Source: CAZEQK01 sp964514395 (GTDB lineage Bacteria > Bacillota > Bacilli > Tepidibacillales > Tepidibacillaceae). Taken from it: DNA of 64,000 nucleotides. The DNA lies in contig CAZEQK010000013.1 in NCBI GenBank assembly GCA_964514395.1, positions 12,179 to 76,178 on the forward strand, written 5' to 3'. Each line of letters starts with the position of its first letter. The stretch's first letter is position 1. Made by a program: the position numbers and the translations under genes. The notes beneath the pieces are model-generated. The model was given only the letters and a program-made list of their open reading frames with translations. It made no database searches and was not told where the DNA came from. Shown here in pieces: positions 18,656 through 27,321 of the stretch.

Positions 18656-20368
18656 ATGGCATTTGATGGATTTGTTACAAGAGCAATCGTTCATGAGCTT
18701 TCACAAAAGCTATTAGATAGTAGAATTTATAAAATATATCAACCTCATAAAACGGATTTAGTTTTCGTTATTAGAGGACATGGTAAAAATCTAAGCCTTC
18801 TTCTATCAGCAAACCCAACCTATCCACGTATTCATATAGCCAACAGAAGCTTTTCAAATCCAGTTGAACCTCCAATGTTTTGTATGCTTTTAAGAAAGCA
18901 TTTAGAGGGTGGAATTATTGAATCAATAAAACAGATAGATAACGAAAGAATTATTTATATAGATTTAAAAGTTAGAGATGAATTAGGAGATTTTCAGACA
19001 AAACGATTAATTATTGAAATCATGGGTCGACATAGCAATATTATACTGATTCAACCAGAAAAAAATATGATTTTAGATGGGATAAATCATGTGACATCAG
19101 CTATTAGTAGCTATCGTCAAATATTACCTGGTAAAGCGTATGTTGAACCTCCTAGTCAGAATAAGTTGAATCCATTAACAGTTGAACAAGAAGTTTTTTA
19201 TTCGGCAATCAGCTTTAATGAAGGAAAAATTGATAAGCAGCTTATTAATAAATTTACTGGGATCAGCCCTACCATAGCAAAGGAAATCCTGTATCAAAGT
19301 GGTTTACCAACTAAAGAAAACCTCTGGAAATCATTTCATGCATGGATGGAAAAAACCAATAGTAATCAGTACGAGCCTTCGATGACAATAGGTACCAGTA
19401 AACCGGATTTTTCAATTTTTCCGCTCAGTCACCTTGATGGAGAAGCGAAAAGCTATGGGAGTATGAACGCTTGCATTGAGGACTTTTATGATCAAAAGGC
19501 TGAAAGAGATACTGTACGACAAAAAGCCCATGATCTATCAAGATTCCTTATGACGGAAAAAAACAAAAATGAAAAGAAAATTGAGTATTTATTGAAGGAC
19601 TTAGAGTCAGCAAAGAATGCAGACCAATTTAAACTGTATGGAGAACTATTAACTGCCAATATGCATCAGATAACCCGTGGAGCAGAAACAGCTGAGGTTA
19701 TTAATTATTATGATGAGAATCAGAGCACACTATCTATTCCATTAGATCCGTTTAAAACACCCTCTGAAAACGCGCAGATGTATTTTAAAAAGTACAATAA
19801 GTTGAAAACAAGTACAGAGATTATTGAAGAACAATTAGAAATAACCAAGCAGGAGATTGAATACTTAGAATCTGTCTTAGCTCTATTAGATAATGCCAGT
19901 GTTGAGGATATTGAAGAGATTCGTGAGGAATTAATTGAACAGGACTATCTGAAGGAAAAAAGAAAACGTAAGCCGAAAAGAAAGAAAAATCCAGATATTG
20001 AACGTTTTCAATCCTCTGAAGGTCATACGATCTATGTAGGTAAAAACAACAAGCAAAATGAATACCTTACTCATAAAGTAGCTTCTTCAAGTGATACATG
20101 GTTACATACCAAGGATATTCCAGGATCTCATGTCGTGATTAAGGCCAAGGAATTTGGAGATAAGACCTTAGAAGAGGCTGCAATACTTGCTGCATACTTT
20201 AGTAAAGCTAAATTCTCAAGTCATGTCCCTGTAGACTACACCTTAATTAAGCATGTGAAAAAACCAAGTGGTGCAAAACCAGGCTATGTCATCTATGAAA
20301 ATCAGAAAACACTCTATATTACACCAGATGAAGCCACCATCAAGCAACTAAAACATGAAAAACCCTAA
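18656..20368 (+). CDS. rqcH: Ribosome quality control protein RqcH (NEMF/NFACT family)
   Basis: Adds C-terminal alanine tails to nascent chains stuck on split 50S subunits. The 570-residue protein has an NFACT-N domain (about 1-180, MAFDGFVTRA and EIMGRHSN), a helix-hairpin-helix and coiled-coil middle (about 290-430) and an NFACT-R domain from about 455 (DTWLHTKDIPGSHVVI, then HVPVDYTLIKHVKKPSGAKPG). The tRNA-contacting DR pair known from Bacillus subtilis (residues 97-98) appears here as Glu97-Arg98. GAGGTGACC precedes the ATG. A strong terminator follows. Confidence 0.95.
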   Translation: MAFDGFVTRAIVHELSQKLLDSRIYKIYQPHKTDLVFVIRGHGKNLSLLLSANPTYPRIHIANRSFSNPVEPPMFCMLLRKHLEGGIIESIKQIDNERIIYIDLKVRDELGDFQTKRLIIEIMGRHSNIILIQPEKNMILDGINHVTSAISSYRQILPGKAYVEPPSQNKLNPLTVEQEVFYSAISFNEGKIDKQLINKFTGISPTIAKEILYQSGLPTKENLWKSFHAWMEKTNSNQYEPSMTIGTSKPDFSIFPLSHLDGEAKSYGSMNACIEDFYDQKAERDTVRQKAHDLSRFLMTEKNKNEKKIEYLLKDLESAKNADQFKLYGELLTANMHQITRGAETAEVINYYDENQSTLSIPLDPFKTPSENAQMYFKKYNKLKTSTEIIEEQLEITKQEIEYLESVLALLDNASVEDIEEIREELIEQDYLKEKRKRKPKRKKNPDIERFQSSEGHTIYVGKNNKQNEYLTHKVASSSDTWLHTKDIPGSHVVIKAKEFGDKTLEEAAILAAYFSKAKFSSHVPVDYTLIKHVKKPSGAKPGYVIYENQKTLYITPDEATIKQLKHEKP

Positions 20369-20396
20369 TAAAAAAAGCTACCTAAGAGGCAGCCTA

Positions 20397-20423
20397 AGGA
20401 CTGAATAAATTCAGTCCTTTTTC
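20397..20423. terminator. Bidirectional intrinsic terminator
   Basis: AGGACTGAA and TTCAGTCCT form a 9-bp stem with a TAAA loop, with a T run on the plus strand and an A run on the other side. It lies between convergent rqcH and the AI-2E family gene, whose stop codon it touches. Confidence 0.88.
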
Positions 20424-21535
20424 TATTCTTGATCATACTCATCAGTCGGTAAGTGAATCCATTTTTTAAGATATCCTTGCTCTATTAGAGCTTTACTTAA
20501 AATGAGTAGTACTGGTGATAAAAATATTCCAATGACTCCAAATAGAGATAAGGATATAACCATAAATGATAGCATCGTAAATGCAGATACCCCAAGTGAG
20601 TCTCCTACAACCTTAGGCTCAGCAAGTTGTCTAAATACAATCACAATGGTCAATAATCCTAATAGTAAAAGGCCCGTCGTATAATGACCAACAATTAATA
20701 GATAGATGATCCATGGGATAAAGAGCGTAGACACTCCTAATAATGGAAGTAAGTCAAAGAATGCAGACAGCAATGCTATAGAAAAGGCGTTATTGATTCC
20801 TAAGATAATTAACCCAATAAATACGATAACAAATGTAAAACTAATTAATTTTAATTGAGCCTTTACATAATGACCTAATCCTATAAAAACATTATCCTTT
20901 AAAAAGAAAAAAGCATGTTTAAAAGTCTTTGGTGTCTTTTCCTTCGCTATTCTTTTCCAATCCATAATTTCAATACTCAAGAAAAATGCCAATATCAAAC
21001 CTAAGGCAAAATTAATAATTGCACTTGAAATGGAAGACAAAGAATGAAATATATTTAATAGAAAGCCTGACAAAAAGGTAAAAAAACCAGACAAAAAGGT
21101 AGAACTTTTATCAGCAAATGTGACTAAATATTCCTTTCCTTTTTCGATGACATCAGGTGGCAATGTATTAATTTGTCCTTTTATAACATCTGCTTTTTGA
21201 ATAATGATCTGCTGTAAAGAATCTATATATTTTGGTATAGCAAAGGAAAGATGGGTGATTTGAACTGCAAAAATAATACCTAGGATCGTGACCACAGCCA
21301 ACACAACCAAAATAAAGAGTAAGGTGGAGATGGTTGTCGCTACTATCTTCTTTAATCCCTTCTTATGTAAAAATCTAGCTAATGGTTCTATCATTAAGAA
21401 AATGATAAATGCAATAAAAATTGGTTTTCCTATTCTGTATAGAAAGCTAAATAAAAACATAATTAAAAAAATCGTAATAACGATTAATAGGATATCAAAT
21501 GCTGTTCTTCCATACTTTTTATAAAAAGTTAACAT
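20423..21535 (-). CDS. AI-2E family transporter (YtvI-like)
   Basis: A 370-residue polytopic membrane protein of the AI-2E exporter / PerM family. About eight hydrophobic segments can be drawn: two near the N terminus, a longer soluble stretch (about 90-140), and a C-terminal cluster including the FFDLLPLLGVSTLFIPWIIYLL and QLAEPKVVGDSLGVS segments typical of the family. Members act as quorum-signal exporters or Na+/H+ antiporters; the substrate cannot be judged. GGGGGATGATAT precedes the ATG. It is convergent with rqcH. Confidence 0.82.
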   Translation of the reverse strand: MLTFYKKYGRTAFDILLIVITIFLIMFLFSFLYRIGKPIFIAFIIFLMIEPLARFLHKKGLKKIVATTISTLLFILVVLAVVTILGIIFAVQITHLSFAIPKYIDSLQQIIIQKADVIKGQINTLPPDVIEKGKEYLVTFADKSSTFLSGFFTFLSGFLLNIFHSLSSISSAIINFALGLILAFFLSIEIMDWKRIAKEKTPKTFKHAFFFLKDNVFIGLGHYVKAQLKLISFTFVIVFIGLIILGINNAFSIALLSAFFDLLPLLGVSTLFIPWIIYLLIVGHYTTGLLLLGLLTIVIVFRQLAEPKVVGDSLGVSAFTMLSFMVISLSLFGVIGIFLSPVLLILSKALIEQGYLKKWIHLPTDEYDQE

Positions 21536-21647
21536 ATATCATCCCCCATTATCTAAATATAACATTCTAGAAATCTATTTTATCTCTATTTTTAACAAAT
21601 ATAGACGGATAAATACATTTTGAACGAATTATTTTTACCTGTTCGCT

Positions 21648-22043
21648 TTATAAAGTTTCCTTATATAACTTGCTATTAACCAAGATAATTCTTATGATCA
21701 CTAATAGTGTGAAGGTGATGACTGCTATTAAATAATCAGTTGCAGAATGATATTCGAGAACTACTTTTCTAGCAATTGTAATCATAAATATATCGATAAT
21801 AGCAAATGGGTTTTTTCTGACAAGCATAATCGCGAATTCTAGGCTTACCACTAAGATTAAAAAACGGTCTAAAATAACCTTTGATTGATCAATAATATTT
21901 TGGCTGATTATCAATGTATATAAATCTATAGAGATGTAAACCCCTTCAGCTATAACAGCAAATACGATAATCACAGCTAAAATAATCTCGATCCATTTAA
22001 TGATATTCTCTATTAGATTATCGATTTTAGTAAATATTGTCAC
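21648..22043 (-). CDS. PsiE-like small membrane protein
   Basis: A hydrophobic protein of 131 residues with four predicted membrane segments, the size and layout of the phosphate-starvation-inducible PsiE family; function is unknown. The frame is open to 22151, but GGGGGGAAG lies inside that extension, before GTG 22043, giving MTIFTKIDNLIENIIKW. The C-terminal block, with LEFAIMLVRKNPFAIIDIFMI and a following AIARK-like stretch, is the conserved part. It is divergent from fadH. Family assignment is by pattern memory only. Confidence 0.65.
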   Translation of the reverse strand: MTIFTKIDNLIENIIKWIEIILAVIIVFAVIAEGVYISIDLYTLIISQNIIDQSKVILDRFLILVVSLEFAIMLVRKNPFAIIDIFMITIARKVVLEYHSATDYLIAVITFTLLVIIRIILVNSKLYKETL

Positions 22044-22190
22044 TAGACTTCCCCCCAAAGCTGTCTTTAATAAACCTATTATCACACATTTTACTATATT
22101 TATGTAACAAAAACGAATGTATTTAAAAATATTATGTAGTATTTCGCCCAATGTAAATAAGAAACATTTCGAAAATTTTGAATAATGGTT

Positions 22191-22239
22191 TTGTTATTTA
22201 TTATTTAATGGTAAAATTAAATGAATGGTTATTCATTTA
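22191..22239 (+). promoter_or_regulatory. fadH promoter with FadR operator
   Basis: An extended -10 (TGGTAAAAT, 22209-22217) lies downstream of TTGTTA (22191-22196). At 22222-22239 the imperfect palindrome TGAATGGTTATTCATTTA matches the Bacillus FadR consensus TGAATGAMTANTCATTCA at 14 of the 17 specified positions. It overlaps the expected transcription start, consistent with repression relieved by long-chain acyl-CoA. The match is read from sequence; the regulator itself is not in this window. Confidence 0.75.
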
Positions 22240-22263
22240 AAATAACTGGTATGGAGGTAGTTT

Positions 22264-23028
22264 ATGAAGGGGAAAGTCATTATTGTCACAGGTGGTTCAA
22301 GTGGAATTGGAAAGGCAATAGCAACAAAATACGCTGCAGAAGGTGCTTCTGTTGTCATTACTGGACGTAATCTAGCAAAATTAGAAGCGACAAAAGAAGA
22401 GGTAGAACAATTTGAAAATCAAGTATTATGTGTGCAAATGGATGTCAGGAATCCCGAAGACGTGCAACGAATGGTTGAGATGGCCGATCAACGATTTTCT
22501 AAGATTGATTATCTAGTGAATAATGCTGCTGGTAACTTTATTGTAAATGCAGAGGATCTCTCAGTTAATGGTTGGAATTCTGTTATTAATATCGTATTAA
22601 ATGGAACTTTTTATTGTAGCCGCGCGGTAGGAAAATACTGGATTGAAAAAGGGATGAAAGGAAATATGCTGAACATTATCGCTACATATGCTTGGGGAGC
22701 AGGAGTAGGAGTTATTCACTCAGCTAGTGCTAAGGCAGGGGTATTAGCTATGACAAGGACATTAGCTGTAGAGTGGGGTATAAAGTATGGCTTTAGAGTG
22801 AATGCTATCGCTCCTGGACCAATCGATAAAACAGGTGGGGCAGAACGTTTATGGTTATCAGAGGAAGCTGCAGTGAGAACCATTAATAGTATCCCATTAA
22901 AGCGATTAGGACAGCCTGAGGAAATAGCAAACTTAGCCTACTTTATCCTTTCTGATCAAGCTGCTTATATGAATGGAGAATGTGTCACATTGGATGGAGG
23001 ACAATGGTTAAATAGTATTCCTTTTTAA
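22264..23028 (+). CDS. fadH: 2,4-dienoyl-CoA reductase (SDR family)
   Basis: A 254-residue short-chain dehydrogenase. It shows the NAD(P) motif TGGSSGIG, NNAAGNF, and an active site with TYAWGAG and Ser/Lys in HSASAKAGVLAMTRTLAVEW. The APGPI-(D/E)-(K/R)TGGAE stretch and the final DGGQWLN are characteristic of Bacillus FadH (YkuF), which reduces unsaturated fatty acyl-CoA intermediates during beta-oxidation. The FadR-like operator upstream supports a role in fatty acid degradation. TATGGAGG precedes the ATG. Confidence 0.9.
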   Translation: MKGKVIIVTGGSSGIGKAIATKYAAEGASVVITGRNLAKLEATKEEVEQFENQVLCVQMDVRNPEDVQRMVEMADQRFSKIDYLVNNAAGNFIVNAEDLSVNGWNSVINIVLNGTFYCSRAVGKYWIEKGMKGNMLNIIATYAWGAGVGVIHSASAKAGVLAMTRTLAVEWGIKYGFRVNAIAPGPIDKTGGAERLWLSEEAAVRTINSIPLKRLGQPEEIANLAYFILSDQAAYMNGECVTLDGGQWLNSIPF

Positions 23029-23047
23029 AGAGATTTGAAAACAGTCT

Positions 23048-23078
23048 AAAAGGAGAGATAAAATATCTCTCCTTTTTT
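23048..23078. terminator. Bidirectional intrinsic terminator
   Basis: AAAAGGAGAGATA and TATCTCTCCTTTT pair perfectly around an AAA loop, with T runs on both strands. It terminates fadH (plus) and the convergent epimerase gene (minus). Confidence 0.92.
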
Positions 23079-23092
23079 ATATAAGCTGATAA

Positions 23093-24016
23093 TTATGTAT
23101 AGTGTAAAATTTCTTTTAGTGCAGCTTCTAAATCAGGAAAGACAAAACGATAACCTGAATGAGAAGCCTTTTCCGGAATAACCCGTTGACCTTTGAGAAG
23201 CATTTCAGACATTTCTCCCAATAAGATATGAAGTAAAATACCAGGTATGGGTAACCATGATGGTCTTTTCATGACACTCCCGATTTTTTTGCTGAACTCT
23301 TTCATTTTTACAGGGTTTGGAGCTGTACCGTTGATTGGCCCATTTAACTCTTCATGATCTAGACTATAGTTAATGATGCCCACAAGATCCTTTATGTGAA
23401 TCCATGAAACCCATTGATTACCACTTCCTAAGTGCCCACCTACAAAAAGCTTATAAGGAAACAGCATTTTTTCTAGTGCCCCACCATTACCTAATACTAA
23501 GCCTATCCTTATCAATGCAACTCGAACACCAAGCTCTTCAGCCTTTCTTGCCTCATTCTCCCATGCTTCACCTACCTGAGATAAAAAGTCATCTCCAGTC
23601 TTCACTTCTTCGGTGATAATTTCATCTTCACGAGGTCCATAAAAGCCAATAGCTGAAGCATTTATTAATACTTTTGGTGTCATAACTTGATCATGAATGG
23701 CTTCTATAATTGCTCTAGTTGTTTGGACTCTACTATTTAATATTTTCTCTTTCCTCATTGTTGTCCAACGTCCATCTGCTATGGATTCACCTGCTAAATT
23801 AATCACAGCATCAATATCCTGTAGCTCCTCGGATGGCAATATAATGTAAGAATTATCCCATTCAGCAGCCTCGATGCTTTCACCTAGACGCTTCTTTGCC
23901 CGTTCTTTGTTTCTAGTAAGCACCACTAATTTATGTCCACTTTCCTGCAATAATGTCATTAATTCCTTGCCAACAAAACCTGTTCCACCAGCAATAAGAA
24001 TTTTAATATATATCAC
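23093..24016 (-). CDS. TIGR01777-type NAD-dependent epimerase (YfhF-like)
   Basis: An extended SDR of about 300 residues with the N-terminal Rossmann motif IAGGTGFVG, the family block DAVINLAGESIADGRWT and a C-terminal DUF1731 (from about 250, PSWLPIPGILLHILLGEMSEMLLKGQRV). In Bacillus subtilis the homologue is YfhF; its function is unknown. The open frame begins at GTG 24016, which lacks a ribosome-binding site. GGGGTGAT overlaps that GTG and sits four bases before an ATT codon (24007), exactly where homologues have their initiator Met, so an AUU start is possible. Confidence 0.85.
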   Translation of the reverse strand: MIYIKILIAGGTGFVGKELMTLLQESGHKLVVLTRNKERAKKRLGESIEAAEWDNSYIILPSEELQDIDAVINLAGESIADGRWTTMRKEKILNSRVQTTRAIIEAIHDQVMTPKVLINASAIGFYGPREDEIITEEVKTGDDFLSQVGEAWENEARKAEELGVRVALIRIGLVLGNGGALEKMLFPYKLFVGGHLGSGNQWVSWIHIKDLVGIINYSLDHEELNGPINGTAPNPVKMKEFSKKIGSVMKRPSWLPIPGILLHILLGEMSEMLLKGQRVIPEKASHSGYRFVFPDLEAALKEILHYT

Positions 24017-24040
24017 CCCACATAATTATATACAAGCAAA

Positions 24041-24334
24041 TCAGTTTTTGTTTATCTCCTCTATCATCAAATCTAATTCAGACTCAAAATTCAGATATAA
24101 AGGTGTTGGTAATGCTTTAACTATTCTTTTTATTGTTGGAAGCTTTAAAGCTGTTTCTAGTTTTTTTGGTATCCTATCCATCTTTAAAAGATAATGCTTT
24201 ATTTCTGTAATGAAGTCATAAAATGATGCTTCAAAACGATCAGCATCCTCCTCTGCTTCATCCATTTGACTTCCTTGCATTCCGTTCCAATTATCCAATA
24301 CATTTTTTAATGCTACTTTAATATCAGGCTGCAA
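24041..24334 (-). CDS. Uncharacterised 97-residue protein
   Basis: I do not recognise this protein. It is acidic in its first half (MDEAEEDADRFEAS) and helical by composition, with a basic central part (KMDRIPKKLETALKLPTIKRIVKAL) and no membrane segment or cysteine. GGAGTGA lies five bases before TTG 24334, the preferred start; a GTG at 24343 overlaps the site. It is 24 bp upstream of the epimerase gene and could be cotranscribed with it, and it is divergent from the LysM gene. Confidence 0.6.
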   Translation of the reverse strand: MQPDIKVALKNVLDNWNGMQGSQMDEAEEDADRFEASFYDFITEIKHYLLKMDRIPKKLETALKLPTIKRIVKALPTPLYLNFESELDLMIEEINKN

Positions 24335-24445
24335 TATAATCACTCCATCTTATTATCCGCTTTTTTATAAAATAACTCCATTTGATTAACCATTTTCATT
24401 AAATAGAATACATTAATTAACAAAAAGATACTCGAGGTGTTACAA

Positions 24446-24643
24446 ATGAATGTTAAACAAGGGAACTGTCCTCCGAATACAAGAGAATATAAGATTGAAG
24501 CAGGAGATAACTTCTTTTTGCTCGCTGAAAGATTCCACACACCAATCGGTGTCCTTATCGAATTAAATCCAAACGTAAATCCTAGTAAATTAAGGATTGG
24601 TCAAAAAATATGTATCCCAAAAACCAGATATACCTCCGATTAA
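24446..24643 (+). CDS. Small single-LysM protein
   Basis: A 65-residue protein that is essentially one LysM domain: YKIEAGDNFFLLAERF, then IELNPNVNPSKLRIGQKICIP. It has no signal peptide or other domain. LysM binds peptidoglycan or chitin; in Bacillales such mini-proteins also occur in spore coats, which is an inference only. GAGGTG lies six bases before ATG 24446; the open frame begins nine bases earlier. A strong terminator follows. It has two cysteines, in GNCPP and ICIP. Confidence 0.8.
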   Translation: MNVKQGNCPPNTREYKIEAGDNFFLLAERFHTPIGVLIELNPNVNPSKLRIGQKICIPKTRYTSD

Positions 24644-24702
24644 AATGATATAAACACTTACTTGTATTCTAAGGTTTATACGATTAATTGTAAACACCAG
24701 AA

Positions 24703-24735
24703 AAAACGAGCCTTTTCTGATAAAGGCTCGTTTTA
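24703..24735. terminator. Bidirectional intrinsic terminator
   Basis: AAACGAGCCTTT and AAAGGCTCGTTT form a 12-bp perfect stem with a 6-base loop and flanking A/T runs. It is shared by the LysM gene and the convergent acetyltransferase. Confidence 0.92.
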
Positions 24736-25323
24736 TCTTTTTTCATCCTTTTCCATCCAATTGTTATTCGTTAGACTTGTTAAGATATGATCCTCCCATT
24801 CCCCATTTATCTTTAAATAATTTTGAGCATAGCCTTCAATCGTAAATCCTAGTCGCTTTAATGTATTTCCACTTCTTCGATTATGTGGTAGATAATTTGC
24901 CATCATACGATGTAAATTCAATTCGTTAAAGACGTAATCTATTATTAATTTCAAACTTTCTGTCATGTAACCTTGACCTTGTCGATCCGCTGCAAGACTG
25001 TATCCAATCGCGCAGGCTTGAAACGCTCCCCTAGCTATTTGATTGATACTTATGTTTCCGATAACCTTTTCAGGACTGTCCCTTAAAAAGATAAACATTC
25101 TTACGGATTTTCCCTCATTATATTCAGTTAATCTGGTTTTCACTTGCTCTTCCCAATGGGCTTCTGTATAAAAGTTTTCTGATTTAACTGGTTCAAATGG
25201 CTCTAAATGCTCTTTATTTACCTGATAATAAGAACTAATTTCTTTAATATCCTCTTTATTAGGAAGACGAATAATTACTCTATCCCCTACAAGTGAGGGT
25301 AATAAATTATTTAATGAGTCCAA
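24733..25323 (-). CDS. RimJ/RimL-like GNAT acetyltransferase
   Basis: A 196-residue GNAT protein. The acetyl-CoA pyrophosphate loop reads DRQGQGYMTES, preceded by IGNISINQI and followed by NLHRMMANYLPHNRRSGNTLKRLGF, the layout of RimJ/RimL-type N-terminal or ribosomal-protein acetyltransferases (YdaF/YjcK in Bacillus). The substrate is unknown. It starts at TTG 25323, with AGGGGAGTGA upstream overlapping the stop of the preceding membrane gene, so the two are coupled. Confidence 0.85.
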   Translation of the reverse strand: MDSLNNLLPSLVGDRVIIRLPNKEDIKEISSYYQVNKEHLEPFEPVKSENFYTEAHWEEQVKTRLTEYNEGKSVRMFIFLRDSPEKVIGNISINQIARGAFQACAIGYSLAADRQGQGYMTESLKLIIDYVFNELNLHRMMANYLPHNRRSGNTLKRLGFTIEGYAQNYLKINGEWEDHILTSLTNNNWMEKDEKR

Positions 25324-25329
25324 TAAGCT

Positions 25330-25887
25330 TCACTCCCCTATATGATCTATAATTAAATGATTTGATTCTTTCATCAGAAGCATCATTAAAATAAGAACCA
25401 CTATGGTTAAGATGAATAATCCAATGATTAAAACAATAGCTAATGGTGGTACTATCAGTGTAAATAGCATAGTAAAAATACCAGCAAATAAAGTAAATGC
25501 ATATAGCTGCCATCTTTTTTTAGCGGTTTGCGCAAGTCCATACTGCCCATGATTATGTGCTAATTCAGCTATCCCTGTTGTTACATAATACATCATCAGT
25601 AAATCAAGAATGGTGACTGCTATACTTATTAATATACCAAACCCATTGAAAGATTGAAACAGAATTCCTGGATGGTTTTGTGGCTGATAGAATTGAAAGA
25701 AGGACAATACAGCAAGAGGTATTGTGAATTTTTTTGCAGTAGCAAAATAACTCTCTTTATTAATAAGGTCCTGAAGTCCTGCGTAAAAAAACAGATACCC
25801 CACAAAATTAGGTAAAAGATCAAACCCCTGAATCCTAAAGTTAAAGAAAAATAATAATCCCCAAAACATCTTATCAAAACCAGTCAT
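25330..25887 (-). CDS. Uncharacterised polytopic membrane protein
   Basis: A 185-residue hydrophobic protein with about five membrane segments, the last two closely spaced near the C terminus (about 130-172). The N-terminal GFDLLPNFVGYLFFYAGL motif resembles small Bacillus membrane proteins of unknown function. I cannot name a family with confidence. AGAGGAGATTAAT precedes the ATG. It is cotranscribed with the downstream acetyltransferase (6-bp gap). Confidence 0.75.
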   Translation of the reverse strand: MTGFDKMFWGLLFFFNFRIQGFDLLPNFVGYLFFYAGLQDLINKESYFATAKKFTIPLAVLSFFQFYQPQNHPGILFQSFNGFGILISIAVTILDLLMMYYVTTGIAELAHNHGQYGLAQTAKKRWQLYAFTLFAGIFTMLFTLIVPPLAIVLIIGLFILTIVVLILMMLLMKESNHLIIDHIGE

Positions 25888-25964
25888 ATTAATCTCCTCT
25901 CATGAAAAATAGGTATTTAGTTGTTCCCCTACTACTTCTCATTAAATATAACCTAAAAAAAAAA

Positions 25965-25994
25965 CTGTTTCTATATATAGACGTATAGAAACAG
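25965..25994 (-). terminator. Intrinsic terminator
   Basis: An 11-bp stem CTGTTTCTATA / TATAGAAACAG is followed on the minus strand by a run of about ten Ts. It ends the transcript of the acetyltransferase at 26204-26743 after its repeat-containing 3' untranslated region. Confidence 0.85.
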
Positions 25995-26030
25995 AAAAAG
26001 GTTACATTATTTTACATTTTATTCTTTTTT

Positions 26031-26207
26031 GATCTTCGGTTTCAACAAGACTCCCTCTTCAACACCGTAAGAGGGAGTTGTTACCATTCTCGAAATAAGG
26101 GCGGCATAGCACGACTTAATGCTTTAGCATTTAGTGTGACTTGTGCCCTATGGGTGCTAAGGTTCAGGTGGAGATAAAAAACTCCATCTGAGCCAAATCT
26201 TCTTTAT
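26031..26207 (-). repeat. Structured intergenic repeat, copy A (full length)
   Basis: A 177-bp element present three times in this window with the same orientation. Its three parts can each fold: a hairpin ACTCCCTCTT / AAGAGGGAGT, a long central stem around CATTTAGTG / CACTAAATG, and a hairpin TTCAGGTGGAG / CTCCATCTGAA. Edges are shared to within a base or two of ATCTTCGG and TCTTCTTTAT. Copy A overlaps the stop codon of the acetyltransferase gene and lies between it and its terminator. I cannot assign it to a known RNA or mobile element. Confidence 0.9.
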
Positions 26208-26743
26208 TCATCTATCAACAATCCCATTTCATATACATCATAGAAGACTTGATTAAGGTAGAAAAACCTAGTGATTAACCCTTCTTTTTTAAAGCCGAGC
26301 TTTTCATATAGATGGATTGCATTGTGATTATCTGTTCGAACCTTTAAATTTATTTTCTTAATCAAATCGGTTGCCTTTGCCCATGAGATTAAATATTCCA
26401 ATAGATGTCTACCAATCCCTATACCCCAATAGCTCTTACGAACACTGACTCCAAACTCCCCTAAATGTCTCGTTCTTACTCTTTTTCCACCAGCAAAGCT
26501 GAGAGTACCAACAACATCTCCATCTATTTCTGCAATAATAAACAGATTGTTTTCTGATTCTTTATGTTGTTCGATGATTTTCTCCTCGTCCTCTAGTGAA
26601 ATAGTAAACTCACCCTCACCAAATGTTAAAAAATCAGATTCTCCCCCTACAACTTGAATATAATCGATAAGCTTGACTGCATCCTCTTTTGTTGCCTCTC
26701 TTACGATTAATTTTCGCTGATCAGATAATTGATATTCCTTCAA
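26204..26743 (-). CDS. GNAT family N-acetyltransferase
   Basis: A 179-residue GNAT protein with a clear acetyl-CoA loop (YWGIGIGRHLLEYLI), the preceding GDVVGTLSFAGGKRVRTRHLGEFGVSV strand pair, and a C-terminal NAIHLYEKLGFKKEGL motif. This layout is close to Bacillus ribosomal-protein or amino-acid acetyltransferases, but the substrate cannot be inferred. TTG 26743 is preceded by GGGGAGAAAGTAA. Its stop codon lies inside repeat copy A. Confidence 0.85.
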   Translation of the reverse strand: MKEYQLSDQRKLIVREATKEDAVKLIDYIQVVGGESDFLTFGEGEFTISLEDEEKIIEQHKESENNLFIIAEIDGDVVGTLSFAGGKRVRTRHLGEFGVSVRKSYWGIGIGRHLLEYLISWAKATDLIKKINLKVRTDNHNAIHLYEKLGFKKEGLITRFFYLNQVFYDVYEMGLLIDE

Positions 26744-26781
26744 TTACTTTCTCCCCTTTTAACCCAATATCTCTATGACTC

Positions 26782-27321
26782 CTATTCCTTAGGCACCACA
26801 TTCACCAATAATGGATAGCCATGCCATACTTTTACTATTGCTACTAAATCCCCCTTAATCGTTAAATCCTCTAGCTCTTTACCTGTGTTTTCAGGCACGA
26901 AATAACGATCAATTGGAAATTGAACCTGTACGGTATTGGTATAGGATCGATTAAATTGGTATCCATATACCTTTGCACTAAGGTAAAGGCTGTTTGCAGG
27001 TCTATTAAAGGTGATTTTGTCTACCACATAATAATCACCCTGCTTCTTTAATTCGGCAAATACCTCTTTAACTTTTTGATTATTAAAGCTATTATCCTTT
27101 AATTCCTTAGGAAATAATGCCATAGGTACATCACTGATTTTTAGATTTAACGCAATATAATCTCCACGAAATAATGTTCTCGGATCGATCGCTTTTGTTT
27201 CTAATTGAATCTCATCACCAAATAAATAAGCCATAATTGGAAGGAAAGTCATTGATAATAGAATGATAATTGGTATGAAGACAGATAAGAAGAAAAGTGT
27301 TTTTTTCATTTTTTTATCCAT
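26782..27321 (-). CDS. GDYXXLXY domain membrane protein
   Basis: A 179-residue protein with one N-terminal membrane helix (about residues 7-30) and an extracytoplasmic domain containing the family signature RGDYIALNLKIS (GDYxxLxY). In other bacteria it pairs with a DUF2157 membrane protein, as here; function is unknown. The ATG at 27321 overlaps the stop of the upstream gene (TAATG), with GGAGGG inside that gene's end. An open frame to 27336 contains this site. Confidence 0.88.
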   Translation of the reverse strand: MDKKMKKTLFFLSVFIPIIILLSMTFLPIMAYLFGDEIQLETKAIDPRTLFRGDYIALNLKISDVPMALFPKELKDNSFNNQKVKEVFAELKKQGDYYVVDKITFNRPANSLYLSAKVYGYQFNRSYTNTVQVQFPIDRYFVPENTGKELEDLTIKGDLVAIVKVWHGYPLLVNVVPKE

